From Bugula neritina (lineage: Eukaryota; Bryozoa; Gymnolaemata; Cheilostomatida; Bugulidae), in NCBI GenBank assembly GCA_964035545.1, contig OZ037766.1, positions 4,999,722-5,063,721 of the forward strand: DNA of 64,000 bases. Reading direction: 5' to 3'. The position numbers were made by a program, and so were the translations under genes. Of the stretch, positions 15,001-29,761 are shown piece after piece; position 1 is the first letter of the stretch; every line of letters begins with the position of its first letter. The notes under the pieces are model-generated. The model did not search any database. It saw only the letters and a list, made by a program, of their open reading frames with translations, and was not told the DNA's origin.

Positions 15001-18000
15001 CGCTCGCCTTGACGTGGAAACAGAGTTAGGGGAGGGCGCCGTCTATCGGTGGGAGCACGGCCATCTTCGGACCGAAACCCACTCAGACGACGTCCAGGCG
15101 CTTCACGCCAACCCCACTCTATTCCAGAACGTCAAGGAGCTGTGCCGACTCCAGGAGATGCTACCCGATGCGGTAGCGGACATCTTCCGGGCCAAGAAGG
15201 AGGGCCGACGACCTAGCGAGGAACAGCAGCGGCAGGGAGACGTTGAGTTCCAACTCCTCTGTCGTCGCTGGGACGCCCTCAAGGTCAGTCCTGATGACCT
15301 CCTAATGATAACGTTAGCAGCAGACAACCGTCAGCAGGAGAGGGACCGCGTCGTCTGTCCACGCGCCCTCCGACGGGAACTGATCTGGGACACCCATAAG
15401 CAGGCTCATTCTGGAGTCAGCCGGGTCATCAGGTGTCTGCGGCTGCGTTGGTATTGGCCCGGAATGACTCGGGACGTACGACTGCGGGTACGGCAATGCG
15501 AGGTCTGCCAAGCTAGCAAGCATGGCCGCCCCACGGAAACCACTGGTCGACGCCGGCTATACGCTGGTCGACCGTGGCAAGTAGTGGCGGTGGACCTCGT
15601 CGGGCCTATGCCGTTATCCGCCAGAGGGAACACCTGGATACTGGTGCTCACGGACCACTTTACCCGGTGGGCAGATGCTCTGGCTATTCCAGATGCAACA
15701 GCCCCCACGGTGGCCCGTACCCTGGACCAACATGTGTTCTGTTACCTCGGTTTACCCGAGCAGATACATACGGACCAGGGTGCCCAGTTCCAGTCCCAGC
15801 TCATGGGAGACCTCTGCCGGATATGGGGGGTGAACCAGAGTCGGACCACCCCATATCACCCGCAAGGGAACGGAGTCGTCGAGCGGAACAACAGGATGTT
15901 GGGTGACGCCCTCAGGAGCCTGCTCCTTGGTCGAGGTCAGGAAGAATGGGACGTGGTGCTGCCGCAAATCATGCGGGCTTACCGCAGCACACCACACTCC
16001 GCCACGCAGGAGACCCCAAACTTCCTGATGCTAGGCCGAGAGACGCGGGTTCCGGAACACCTGACATACCATGTTCCTGCCCCCGAGTCACCGGTACACG
16101 AATATGTGGAGGGTCTGATAGACATCATGGGCAAAGCTCATGATGCACTGCGTACCCAGCAGTGGCAGACCCGCACAGAGGACTCGGAAGAGCCCCCGTT
16201 GTACCAAGTGGGAGACTGGGTCTGGATGGTGAGCTACCGTAGGCGACGCGGACAGTCGGCTAAACTTCAGCCCAAGTTCGTCGGTCCCTACTGTGTAGTG
16301 GAGGTGCTGCCCAACCACACATACCGTGTGGAGCGCTCTGGCCAGGTCTCGGTCCAGAGCGAGCAGCGCCTGAAGCCTTACCATGCCAGCCCAGACGCAG
16401 TGGGTGAGGCTCCACCCCTCCTGGAGCCCCACCGCCAGCCCAACCGTCGCGGACGGGCCACCCAGCCCCGAGAGGTGGAAATTGTGGTTCCCAGAGAGTC
16501 GGACCGGGAGCAGGCCGCCTTGATAGAGCAGCTGGAGCGACAACAGAGTGAGGAGCGGGAACGAGAGCGACAGCAAGCCCGAGGACCACCACCCCTCCAA
16601 GGGGAGGACGCCCCCACCCATGTCGTGGGTGAAGACAGGGACCCCCCTCCAACGATCACTGAAGAACCACCAGCACCAGCAGCGCCTGTGCAGCAAGAAA
16701 GGAGTCAGAGGGCCAGAAGGCCCCCTAGATACCTGGCAGACTATGCTGTAGGACACCTAGAATTACCCCCCCGTGCCTGTAGTCCATCCAGTACGGATAA
16801 CTACCCCATCTTGGTTGGAAATTCCCTCCATCACCTCGGAGAATTCCACCAAGAAGAAGAAATTTCAAGCCGAAATTCGGAGGGCACGCGTTTACGCGAG
16901 TTGTCTTTTCAAAGTTGTTTGGAATTTCCCACGAGTCACGAAGCTCGGACTATCGCAGGTAGTAATTCCAAAACACGAGGCTCGGCCATTTCAACTTTCA
17001 CTAACACGCTGTCAAGACGTTCTTTTAACTCAGATTTAAATTTCAATTCTAAAATTAAGTGTGATTACCTCGATACAACTATGGGCAGATCATCACCAGT
17101 GAAACAATCAGGTATTTCTTTACGGCTAGATCCTCCCCATGCGGAGTCTAGCCAACCTAATACTAATAGTAGTGTAGATTGGTCGGTACTTGATTTACTA
17201 GAATCAAATCTGTTAGAACCGGAGGCTGAGATGGATCTCGGGGGTGACTCAGCCCTCGACTTTTTGCTAGATCAGGAGGTGAGCTCAGTCACTCTTTGTG
17301 ACTCATCTCGGCCTGCGGTTCATAGTCTAGCCCCTCGCAAACCTGTGCCGAATTTCGGCGGTAGCGAGATCGGCTCTTCACAGCCTCTGCTATCTCTTGC
17401 AGCCGAACACATGGAGATTGAGGAGGCCAGTCAGCCCGACTCCCCTCTTCCCCCGGCCCCTGTCCCGGCTCTCCACAGCCAGCAGGGCGCCACACCCACC
17501 TCAGCGGCGTGTACCACTAACACGGGTAGCCCCAGCTCCAAACCGGTCGAGCTACAGCTCACCGCCGGGGAGGAGCAGGGCATACTCAGCAGTGACCACC
17601 CTGACGGCCTGACTGAAGAAGATGCCCCAATACTGGCCCTGCCTCGGGCCCTGGTCGCCCGCCAGTATTGGGTTTCAGGAGCGACCAGTCGCCAGATTGG
17701 TGAGGCGTGCGGTGAGCCGGGCAACCGCATTTGCCACCAGTGCAGGAGGAAGTTTTCCTCCTCACGGCGGCTGCGGGTACACGCCCCCCAGCACTTCCTC
17801 AACGTATTTTGCCCGTGTGGAGAGTACAGCTACCAGCGTGATTATGTGCTGAGACATCAGCGCATATCACGCTGCCACACGGGCTATACGTTCGCTGTGG
17901 ATGAGGCCACCTTCCCCGAGTTTCGGGACCTGGTGCTGCCACACGTGGCGGATCCTCGCAGACGGGCAGCTCTCGCCCAGGGATTCCCCGCGTGTCGGCC

Positions 18001-21000
18001 AGTCCAGGAGCAGGAGGGGGAGCCCGTCGCCACCCCCCAACCGGCAGCCACCCAACCACTTCGGGTCGTGCTGGCACGGGTCGGAGCGGATGCCAGGGAC
18101 GACTCCTCGGACCTGGGCCCCCGACCCTTGGCGACGGGCAAGAAGCAGAGGTCATCAACCGGCCCCGACACATCTGGCCGACGCAGACGGCCAACGACAA
18201 CCCAGTTGGAAGAAGAGGTCCGGTATCTGCGCAGGCGCCTCCGCAGGTGTGAGGAGGAGATGGGGGAGCTCCGGCGACGCCTGAGCCGCCTGGAACGAGG
18301 ACACCCCAGTGACAAATAAACTTACCTTTTGACAATGGTGGCGGGTGTGTGTGTGTTTTATGTTATATACTGTTTTTTTTATTATGTTGTCATACGTGAA
18401 CAATAATGTGTACTATTCCTTCAAGACACCTTGTGTTATTGCATGTGATTATGTTATCTTTTCTATGTACGCGGTGCGTACCCCCCCCCCTTGTGTTTTC
18501 TCTTTTTATTTGTTTATCGTTATTATTACTATGTTGTTGTTATATTTTTTTTTGTTGTTGTTGTTCTGTGTGTGCTTTTGTTTTCTACTTGTTTTCTTTT
18601 GTCATCGGCGCACCTCTTATCGGAAAGCGTGCTTTCCGATGGGGGGTGTGTGTGATGGATTTGTGTCTCCAGACTGCCGAGACCGGCGCTTCGGTGTTCC
18701 GAAATGCCGATATACCGAATATCGGCAGATCGGGGTACCGAAGTGTCGGGGTGCCAGTTTCGGCGTTTCGGATCCCCGAAACGCCGAAATTCGGCATTTC
18801 GGGCCTCCGATCTCGGCAGAAAGGAATGTCTTTGTCTGCACACATATATAAAGCCAGCGAGTTCCAGTGTAAATCAGACTACTACTGGAGCTCGCTGGTA
18901 GTAGGACCACATAGGCTGTATTTGATGCTAATAAAGTTATCTTCATTCGTATTCAAAATACTTGGCTTATTCTCTCTAGAGCATGTAGGCACTAGTTGCA
19001 TTCAAAACCCACAAGTTTACTACAGTAGCTCAATTTTTGTGAAAGTTTTTTACTAATTATTAAAAGTATTCTCTATGCATGCTTCAAGTAGTATCAGTGT
19101 TTCAATAACTATTATACATCTTTCTAGTTTTTCTGGCTTATATTATAACTCGGCAATTTGAAGCAATCAATTTATCGAAAGATGAATTATATGAACAACT
19201 GCTGGAATCATGTTTAAGACTGTGTGCTTGGTTAGCTGTGAAGAGAAAAGTTGACCTACAACTTCAGCCATCTCACGCTTCCTACTGTTCACTGAATAAA
19301 TATAATCTATATTTACAGTGAGTCATTCGTTTCTAGTTGTAAAGTTAAAGGTTTTTCACTTATTTTTGGATAAAATTTGCCAATTTATTTAAATAATACT
19401 TAATCTGCTTTCATTTATTGTTCAGTAAATTAAAATTAATTAAGTGCAAGTAAAAATTTTATTTATGTTGCACAGAAGTTTACAAGAGCTAACAGCTGGA
19501 AGTAAAAAGATTTTAGACGAGAGTTTTATTACCATGACTGTCAACAGTATTTTGCGAATGCTGGGACATTGTAATTGTGGTTCAGCTAAAAATATTGATG
19601 AAGTAATAGCAGGAACCTGCAAAAATGAGTTGAAGAAAAAAGTTGATCAAGTATGCAATATTTACTAATTACTATATAGTAGCGAAATCAGAAATGTATA
19701 CCTCCTTTAAAAACCAATTAAGCTACTGGTTGTATGCTGAGAACTGATTGCTTGCTATATAAACAGACATATGTTATACAGCTCATTAATTTTCAATTTC
19801 AAGTCAACAAATCTTTCAATTTATTTAGCTGCACATCTCTTTACAATTTTGTTAATAAGTGATCACTTACATATGTGTTGGAAATTGCAAAACATAGGTT
19901 TTTCATTTCAATAAATATGTGGGTAATTTCACCTAATTCAGTACACACTCTAAATCTTCAGTTTTAGCTATTTTTCACAATTTAGCTGCTAATTTATATG
20001 GGTTTTTGCTCTAGAAACTAATAAAAGCTTAAAAAATGCAACTAATTTGTCAAAGTTCTTTTTGATTTTGCTTGGTTTCCTATGTTTATTCCTGATTATT
20101 TAGTTAATTTGAATGTACGGATAGTCACGAAAAACATTCAAATTAACTAAATAATCAGGAAAAAACATAGGAAACCAAGCACAATCAAAAAGAACCTTGA
20201 TTATTTAGTGCATTTATTGATACTTTATAAGTTTTGGGCAAAAATCCATATACATTAGCAGCTAGATTGTGAAAATTGCTAAAAACTGGAGATTTCGAGT
20301 GTGTACTGAATTAAGTAAAATGACCCTTGTATACATGTTTTATTAGGCTAGCTATATTGTATATTTACATGTCTATTTTTATTAAAGCTTACAATTTATT
20401 TTAGACAAATATCAAAGATGCTCTGAAAAAAATACAAGATGTCAAATTTGTTAAGCTGGTAGCCAATGAAGCATTAGAGTTACTGCCTTACATTTTATCA
20501 CTCTTTCAAAATAAACTACACCAACAAGCACTTGAAAATCTTGAAAACTCCAGAAGTGAAGCGCCTAAAGCTGACCCAAACCATAATTTACACGAGACAT
20601 CAAACAATTTTATGGCTAAAAAGAACAGTATAGAGGAAAGGAGGGAATTGGGCATACTCAAGAGTAGGATTGCTGTTGCTCACTGCTTATAAAACGCTGT
20701 CTGCTTGCTGCTAAAGCTTAATATTATATTTTCAAAAAAGTTTTATAAATGAATTTAATTTTTTTTAAAATATATATACTTTCAACTATAATTATGCTTG
20801 TAAATGAACTGCTCAGGTTATACCGAAATTGCTTTTTTTTAAAATGTTTTATTTGCTTGCTTGTTTTAAAGTAATTATATCACTGTTTTGCAATTTTAAA
20901 TAAATCATTTAAAAAACTTTACAGTCCTTTAATATAAAATACTGGTAAAAAGGAAAAATTGTGTTAGACTTATTTTAGGTATTATATCATATCTGTGGTC

Positions 21001-24000
21001 TACTAGGTGTTGGTGCAGGTATAAAAGAGGCACCATATCATGTAAAGCAACAAGCATGTACTCATTCATTCAGTGCTATTGTGATACCTAACTTACCTTG
21101 TAATTTTATTTTTCTCAGGCATTGATAGTGGTAGAATCAACCAGTCGTATGAAGATTTTCAAAGTCCCTCTAAGCGTGTTAACAGCTCTGCCTCACTGGG
21201 AAATGGTAATGTCAATTTTCATTATTTTAATATGCCATAGATCTTGTAAAAAAAATTTCAAGGTTACTGCTATGTTCATTGTGTGTATTTGAAAGTATTT
21301 TTATGGCAGTTTCACCTACAACCGAAATCATCAAGAGTGGATCCAAATCTATGAACAAAGAAACTCTATTATCTGTTTCTAAAAAAGTTGTTAGTTTCAA
21401 GGACAGTGTAGAAAATTTTCCATTTCCTGCACCTGTGCATGATCGTAGCAAATATGACCGGATTTTGAATTCGGACTCTTTTAAAGAGAGGAGCAAAAGT
21501 AAGATTGGTGGTTTGGCAAACAAACAACTGATGGTGATTGAAGATCAGGATGAGTATAAAGTGTATAATAATGATTCTGATAGTAGTATAGCTTCGACAG
21601 AGCATCAAAGTGATTCTAAAATTAAAAATGTTGAAAAACAGCAAAGTGAACATTTTGATGCGCCAATGGACAAGTCTGATGATTATTCTCCTGTTCCACA
21701 TTCAATGGATGACAAATTTGAGACAATGCAGGATACAAGCATTGCAATCAGCATGAAGTCCAGCACATCTTTTACCAATGTGATTAAAAACTACCAGTCG
21801 ATGCCAGTCTTGTCTAAAAAGGTTGCCCGTGTTTGCGTTGTTTTACATGTTCATTTTGCTTAGACTGTTACATTGTTAAGTTTTAGCTGTTGGCCTTTAC
21901 AACGAATTTATTTAAAAATATCTGGAAGTAAATTTTTACACTACAATTCTATGGCATTTTCATATACACGCATTTGATAATACGTTTTAAAATATGATTT
22001 GTAATTCAATCACATTCTGGTAAGTCTTTGCTGCATTGTATAATGTCATCACCCGCTAAAAACTTTTCAGCAATTTAAAGAGCTAGATGTTTTCTCAAAT
22101 GGAAGTAAGAAGAGTAGAAGTGTTACAAAGTCTATTTTGGACACACTTGCAAGAGAAGCATCGAGTGAGAACACCACTGTCAAAGAAACAGTCAATGAAA
22201 ACAAAGGTGCCAAAGCACCATTATCCCTTAGTCGCGTGATAAACTCGGATGTGTTCACAGAAAATCAAAGACTAGTTCCATCGGATGCTGGCGGATCACG
22301 AAGAACTGTTAAGCTTGTACTTTCTCAAGATTTCGATAATAGCGCTCAACACAGACGCAGAAATCATACTAAGAAGTTCCGTCGTCGACTAGTCTTTTCT
22401 GATAATGATGTCATTGATCTTCATAATCCATTCTCACACACCAAGCTGTCTAGTTGCAACTTTAATCTGAGCCAAAATTCTGCTTCCAAGTCTATTGGTC
22501 ATAAAAAATCAAAAGAGACGTCTAAGATGTATATTTCTAAATTTAGATATGCATTAGACACGCATAGCTTGCCGGCAGTAATAAAGAATCATGCGACTCG
22601 TTTTAAACTGGACGAAGAACTTCAAGGTTTGATCACTTGTCAACAGTGTTAGCGTTGGTTCTTTCTAAATGTTTGATGTTTTTTTTGTTCCTTTATGGTA
22701 TTTTTGTCCCCTTTGACTATATTCCTTCATATAATGCGTTTACTTTTGTTCTAAATTTTTTTTAATCAAGGTTGTTTTAAGTGCAGATGTATTTATATGG
22801 TGTCAGCGTGCTTAATGTGACAAAGTTTGCTCAACAGTTGTACAGTTATGTGCATCTCCAATCATATTTTGTTGGCTGTGAACTGTGATAAAAGCTGTGT
22901 TTAAACATAATTTAAGCTAGTTAGCCTTTTTTGTACTTTAGAGCTCTTGTTCCCTGATTCATCAACCAGACAGCTTGTCAACTCGTTGGACAGTGATGAA
23001 GGTTAGCATGTTTAATTTAGCTAAACAACATATGGCATGTTTTTAATTTGTCACTAGCCAGATGTTTTGTATGTGAAATATTTAATAACTTTTTTGTGTT
23101 TTTTTAATTAAATGCGATGCCATGCTGCCAGGCTAGAGGTTTCACACTCCATCTTTAAAAGAATTTTTAGATAGTATCATGAACCGGGACATTTTCTCTA
23201 CTAACATACAATTTGATGTAATAAAATTTGAACTCTATTACACACAAAAAAATGTTCATATATATAGTCGATAAAATATCTGGCTACAAGATATACTTGT
23301 ACGGATTTTGCTAGCATCTGTTCTGCTTTATGAATTTCAGCCAATGACGAATCGGACTCTTCTAGTCATGAAATGGATTTTAGCAAAACAGCAGCTAATC
23401 AAGGTCCTCGGGCTAAACGGATTCTCAGGAACCACTCAGGGAAAATTGTTGAGGAAGATGCAGAATATGATCTTACAGATAATGATAATGATTACATGGT
23501 GAGTCTAACTTAGCAACATCAAGCAGTTCTTTTCAGAAATAATTGCAGTTTGTAAAGTAGAGTTTGCCTAAGATATCTTCTCATAAATTTGATGCCAGTT
23601 TTGTAATAATTGAGTCTAGAATACAATTGTTTACTCTGACATAAATATTAAGTACTCAGCCTTATTGACCTGTAACATACTCACATCAGGAACTACTGTG
23701 GTTGCATTACTTTCTGTGCTGTCATATGCCATGATATGGTGTTTAGAGACGTAAGAGGTCAAGTAAGATGCGATCAGCTCTTGGTAGAGACTCCGGTTTA
23801 GCCAGCACAAAAAGCCCGAGAACTAGGTCATCTAGCGCTGCAGTTAATTTAGGTTAGTGTTTCGCTGCTTCACTTTGTTATGTTACTTTTCACATTGTCA
23901 TAATTTCCAACTCATTTTTGGAAATGGGTTTTGTTAAGCATTTTAAATAAAGTACAGCTTTTCAGTGCTGTCAAAATAACAATATATTTAAAATTTGTGT

Positions 24001-27000
24001 AGTTCATTTAATAACATAATGCATACAATTCTCTAATCTATATCATATATTGATATTTATGTTATATAATCACAAACATTTCTAGCAAAGAAGAAAGAGA
24101 AAAGAAAAAAATCTAAAACAAAAAATATGTATCCAGTGTTACAGTTTGTTAAAAGTATGTTCTCCTATTTATAATTCTCTCTTCCTTTTCTCAATCTTAT
24201 CTTCTTTACGTTTTCTACATTCATTCATTTACTTCATACACCAGCATTAACGTTCATAATTCTCATATTCTATTTCCTCTTTCAATTTGTGTACACATGC
24301 AAATATATCAATCCACCATTTATTTTCTTATAGTAGTTTATCTGATTGCCACTTCCTAATATTTATGCAATAATGGACCATTTTTAGCTGATTTTCTAAT
24401 GAAACTATTCATTACAAAATATTGAATATGTAACAGAGTCACCCCAGAGTAACGCTGCAGAATCCTCCCAAGAACTGCCAGCTCAAGTCCCTTACCCTTC
24501 TTCAAGTCATGCCATCACGTCACAAAAGTCTGGTAATCTTCTAATAGCACACTGCTAAATTTCTCGCTAGCCTATTCAACCCTGCTCTACCTTACCCCAC
24601 CCTTGCATTATCCTATACAACTCTACTCTGTATGACCCTATACTGCTCTACGTTACTCTCCACTACTCTTTCTGCTCTGCCTAATCTCGCCTATCCTAGC
24701 AGCGTACTCTCTACACAACTCATGTAGAATACTATCTACTCCCTACACAACTCATGTAGAATACTACCTACTCCCTACACAAGTCCTGTAGAATACTACT
24801 TACTCATGTAGAATACCTGCTAACTCGCTGTTGGCATATGATTATGTAGACAGCAGCGCTGACCTAGACCTTGCCACTCTTAGTTTAAATGGCAGACTCA
24901 CTCTGTCATTGGACGGTGCTGATTTGACTGACTTATCGGACTCTGTGACCCCCGGACTAGATATGAACTACCTTGTGCCATTAGGTAGTACTAATGGTGA
25001 GCTGAATATGCTACTTGCAGGGTTGAATAGGTCTAGTGTTATCTTAGCTACTCTTTTTTATTTATTTAATTGACAAAAAGTCAAATATAAAAACACCTTA
25101 AACTATTTGGTCAATTTAAGGCTTGTAAAATTAGGTTTACGATCAAGTTTTACTAGAAAAGTTATGCGTCGCTGTACAATGTAAAGCTTTAAATATATGT
25201 ACATAGTTTTACTGAAATCTTATCTTCTAGGGAAGTTGTAATATGTACTTGTTAAATGTATTTCTGGTGTACAAATGTGTGTGACATATTTATGGTAGTG
25301 GAAGAAATGGATTGGAGAGAAGTGACAAAAACTTTGCATAGTAAATCTTTAAAGTCTTTGAAAAACCTTTCCAATACAAAGAGTGAGAAATGGCTGGATG
25401 AAAATATCTTGCCTCCAATACAGCCATCCACACTTCCTGATAACCCATCTTCTGGTGGATTTGGCTCAGCTAACAGGAACAAGGTAACTTTTTCATTTCT
25501 CTTGTTCTCTCTTACACCACTGCAAACATAAATAAGGCCAAGTCTGCTGTAGTTTATTCATGGTTATGCAGTTTTCAAATAAGTGTAATGCTATATAATA
25601 AGCTGACTTTCAACCATCATATTACCTGCATCAGCAGCTTCCAACTATATCTATCACTGAACCAAACTCACCAGCACATCCCAACACTTTACCTCAAAAA
25701 CGTAAGGCACTGTCTGTAAGGGTAGAGAGTCTAGAATCAAAGTCCGCAAATCTCCGCCGTGGACTGAAAACTCCCGATGTTGGTCGCAAGGTCTGTTTCA
25801 TTGCCCTCTTTCTCTTGATTTCTTTCATAATTTTTAAATCAAGTTAAACTACTTTGAGCTTCTGATGCTCAATCTTTCTATAACAAAACATAACATGACA
25901 AAAGCATAAAAGTTTTTCTGAATTTTTTGATTATTTCACAAACATTCAAAACTATGTACTTTGATTACATTTTTATTTTGTTGTTAGAAAAAATGATAAT
26001 ATAACGCTGTATCTAGTCATAGCAGCTGATTGCAGTAAATTGAAACAATTTAAAATTGTATTGCATTCACAGCCTCTTTCTTTCCTTCGTCCAATTTCTA
26101 AACCTTTACCAACGTCTACCAGCCTCAAACAAAGTGATGGAATGCATGGCAGTAATAAATACAGACTATCTCTTAGTCCACATGGCAATAAAAACCCTTC
26201 AAATGAAATTTTATCAGCAACTGGGGTACGTTTAATAATGCAGAACACATTAACACATTAACATTGCATGTTGTAAGCATGTTCTTATATTCATGAATGA
26301 TACATACATGAATGATACATATATTGATGGCTAATTTAATAACATGTCGTTTTTATTCTGAAAAGGAAATTGTGTTTTATAAGAGCATTTCTATCTGCAG
26401 TTGATGTACCTACTATGAAAGATCAAGATTTAAAAATACAGCTAGATGTACATGTTTAATATATAATATAGCTCATATTATAGCATGAATGTTTCAGAAC
26501 TCATCGTTATTCCTTTTTGTCGGCTAATCACTATTTCTTATGATGAGAAAAACTAGTTATTATTATACATGTTATAGCCTGATGTACACACTACGTCTAG
26601 CAAAGGAAACAAGGCTATTGCCGCTAAGAAACCATCTTTGCAGCTACTTAAACTTATAGATGCTTTTAAAAAGAAACCCAGTTCCAGGTGCACAATCTTA
26701 ACATAGTATTCAACAAACAAAAGCAATGTGATGCAATAATTATTATTATATGAAGAATTATCAGGCATGCATTTCACAGAAAAGATTGATCATTGTGATT
26801 AGTAAAATAATCAATATAATTATATTGTCAATATAACTACACAGTGCTTGGCTTAATACGCTATCGGAGAAAATATTTTGTATCAATTTTGGATGTTTCA
26901 TTCTAAATAGTGTCACTGTATCTAGCTGATTTTTGGCAGTATTATTATACTATACACTTCATACAGGCCTTTAAACATTTCAACAAAGGAAACTGTGCTC

Positions 27001-29671
27001 TTCAGCCAAATTAATTTGTTTGTGCCACTTTTGTATAACAGCAGCACACTTTTAAGTGGGAAAAATTTGGCAATTTTCAAATGATCAATATAGTTTATAA
27101 ATTGTAACTTTTTTAATAAATCGTTATAGCATGGGCATAAAAACCTGTGAAATGATTAGACTTTTGTATCTGTATTCAATATTAGCTGAAGTACCACATG
27201 ATTTTGCTGTCTTATAGCAATAAGGTTAGAAATGGATTAGCCAATCCCAATTTACACTCTGCCAAGACACTTTACCATGTACCACCTGCCAGCTTGTCTC
27301 CATCAGAACAATTTCCTAACAAATATGAACTACTTCCAAGCATCTCTCAGAAACCTAGACATAGTTTTTACAATCCTCTTCAATTGCAAGGTTGAAAATA
27401 AAAATACGTTTTATGCAAAACAAATTTTTTTATAATCTACAATGTAGTCATGTAAATTATTGAACGCAGTGCATGCTTGGGGTTTCCAATTTTTATTTGT
27501 ATATAAATTAAAACTGCTAAAAATCATTTTTTAGTTACTGCAGTTATTCCTCAGTCTAAACTTAGTTACCGTTATGCATAAGAACAGTGGCTATTGTACC
27601 TGCAGCCTGTTTCTGTCTCTCATTAACTCCTCACCATCTGTAACTGTCCAATATAGCAGCACCTCACTCTGTAACCTAGCTTTCTTGTAACAGGTCAGCC
27701 TGTTTCTGATACACTTGATCTGCAGTTGGTTACAACTCAGCTCTCTAACCTTGAGAGACACAGTTTATTGCGTCCTACTCGCTCTGATACCACTCTCCTG
27801 TCTCGTCACAACTCATTCGTTCCTATTCATTCTCACGCTGAGTCTCCTATTCAAAGCTCAACAGCAATGTTTCACAGAGGCAGCAGAAAAGTGAGTTATC
27901 CAGTTAGGTGCAAAATTGGAGCACTTATTTCATGGGATATTTGTAGCACAAAAACAGTTTTCCACTTGTGGAATAGAGCAATCAAGCTTCAAACCTTGAA
28001 ATACACACTAATACAAACCAAAGCTGCACACCCAACAACTGTTGTAGTCTATGTCATACTTCTCTGGCTAGTTGCTTCTGTTCTAGCAACTGGATTCTCG
28101 AGCTCATTTCTCACCAGAAGTTAGCGTGGGGAAAATATAAATGTGGCACTTCACAAATATATTATAAACACTATATCATATAAAAATAAAATAGTAGAAT
28201 CGTATTAAAATAAGGGATATTTTAGTTGTGTAACAGTTGAGATTTGCAAATGGTTGAGTAGTGTGACGCCTATTCATAGTTGCTTACCAACTCATTGAAA
28301 GTTATGTGTGGTAACTTCAAATTAGGACAATTTTATAAGAGCTTCTTTTTATTTTTAGTTGTCATTTGAGCAGAGAATGATGATGGAACATGTACAGAAT
28401 TTAGAAACATCTTCACATGATCACAAACATGTTCACGGGTTTGTACTTTGAATCTAAAGTATGTCATTGTATATTCACTGGTATGTTTTATTTTTAATCG
28501 ATTTTTACTTTTTGAAACCTAGCTAATTTCAAATACTAGACCAGCATTGTTAAGTTGAATACAGCCATTTTGAATTCTCATGACTATTTCTGCAGTTTGT
28601 CGGAGGTGGCAGTTGGGGATCTTATTCGCAGTATGTGGACTAAAGTTGACGAGTCCGATGTGGAATGGAAAGGAAAGTATAAGATGGATGTCAACCAACC
28701 TCATCTACCTTTCATGACTGGGTATATAATGAGTGCAAATATAAAGCAATAGGAGTTGTCACTCGTGGTTTTTAATTTATTATTGTATAAAAATTACAGG
28801 TGCATCGTGTGCTTGTATACATGTACACATATGCATGTACATTATACAGTAAATATATCGAAATTCTTTGAGCTAGTTCATTTTGAAAACAATTATAATA
28901 ACAACATAGTAGATCCTCATGAGAAAAGTGAGACTGCAGTTTGCTCATGACAACAACTTCTTATCATACTATTGAGCAAAGAAAAATAAAATTCATACTA
29001 ATTCTATAGATGTAAATGCATGTAAATTTAATAGTATCTTAATAACTATACTTTATTCTGTACTGCTTAACGTTCAATGAAACACAATAATTTAGTATAT
29101 TGTTCTTATATCTCATCACTGAGCAATCCCATAGCTCATTGCCTATATTTTATTGGGAAGTGTTAATATTTTTGTTATATTTTTTATTTTAGAAAAAGAC
29201 AGCCGCATCGAGTTCAACCAGGAGACCAATTTCAGTGGGACGCTCCACTACCACCCGCACCAAGAAATAAACTCAGCATTTCAAACTGGAAAGATATGCA
29301 CAGTCAGTACTGTGAATACTGGCGAATGGCTCGGAAAAGAATGCATGATTACACTATGGTAAGCATGCAGTTCTTGAACTCAAACTTCTTTTCATCGTTT
29401 GTAGTAATTTTTGGTATTCAAGCAGTTAGCTATAGTTTTGCAATTCAGAGATATTTTACATGTTTACAGCTCGACATAAATTTGTGTAGAAAAACACTGC
29501 CTAATTCATTTCATTTTCTATTTCTGCTTAGCTTGATGAGTTGCAATGTATTGTTACATGTTCTCTTTAACAGCTTAGACAGTAACCGCAATTTTATTTC
29601 CAAATGCCATTATCCTGATGTAGTTTTATTGGAATTGGAGTATTTTTACGTGTTAACACTTTTTAATGCAG

Positions 29672-29761
<90 letters not shown>

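Larger units (their letters stand above)
11042..19024 (+). mobile_element. Complete Ty3/gypsy-type LTR retrotransposon
   Basis: The 7,983-bp element begins TG and ends CA. It is bounded by two identical 374-bp direct repeats and flanked by a 4-bp target duplication, gtag (11038-11041 and 19025-19028). Order: LTR, tRNA-Leu-type PBS, gag, pol (protease, RT, RNase H, integrase), long extension, non-coding stretch, purine-rich tract, LTR. RT-before-integrase order and a GPY/F-like module after integrase place it in Ty3/gypsy. It is GC-rich and lies in AT-rich host DNA, inside an intron and in the same direction as the host gene. Both main reading frames are open, so it looks young and potentially mobile. 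Confidence 0.96.

Noticed and set aside
16088-16756. 222-codon minus-strand frame opposite the end of Pol
   Set aside because: Shadow of the Pro/Gln-rich Pol region; composition mirrors it.
16770-18319. Envelope gene of the LTR element
   Set aside because: No signal peptide, membrane span or separate start; the region is fused in frame to Pol and has zinc-finger and coiled-coil features.
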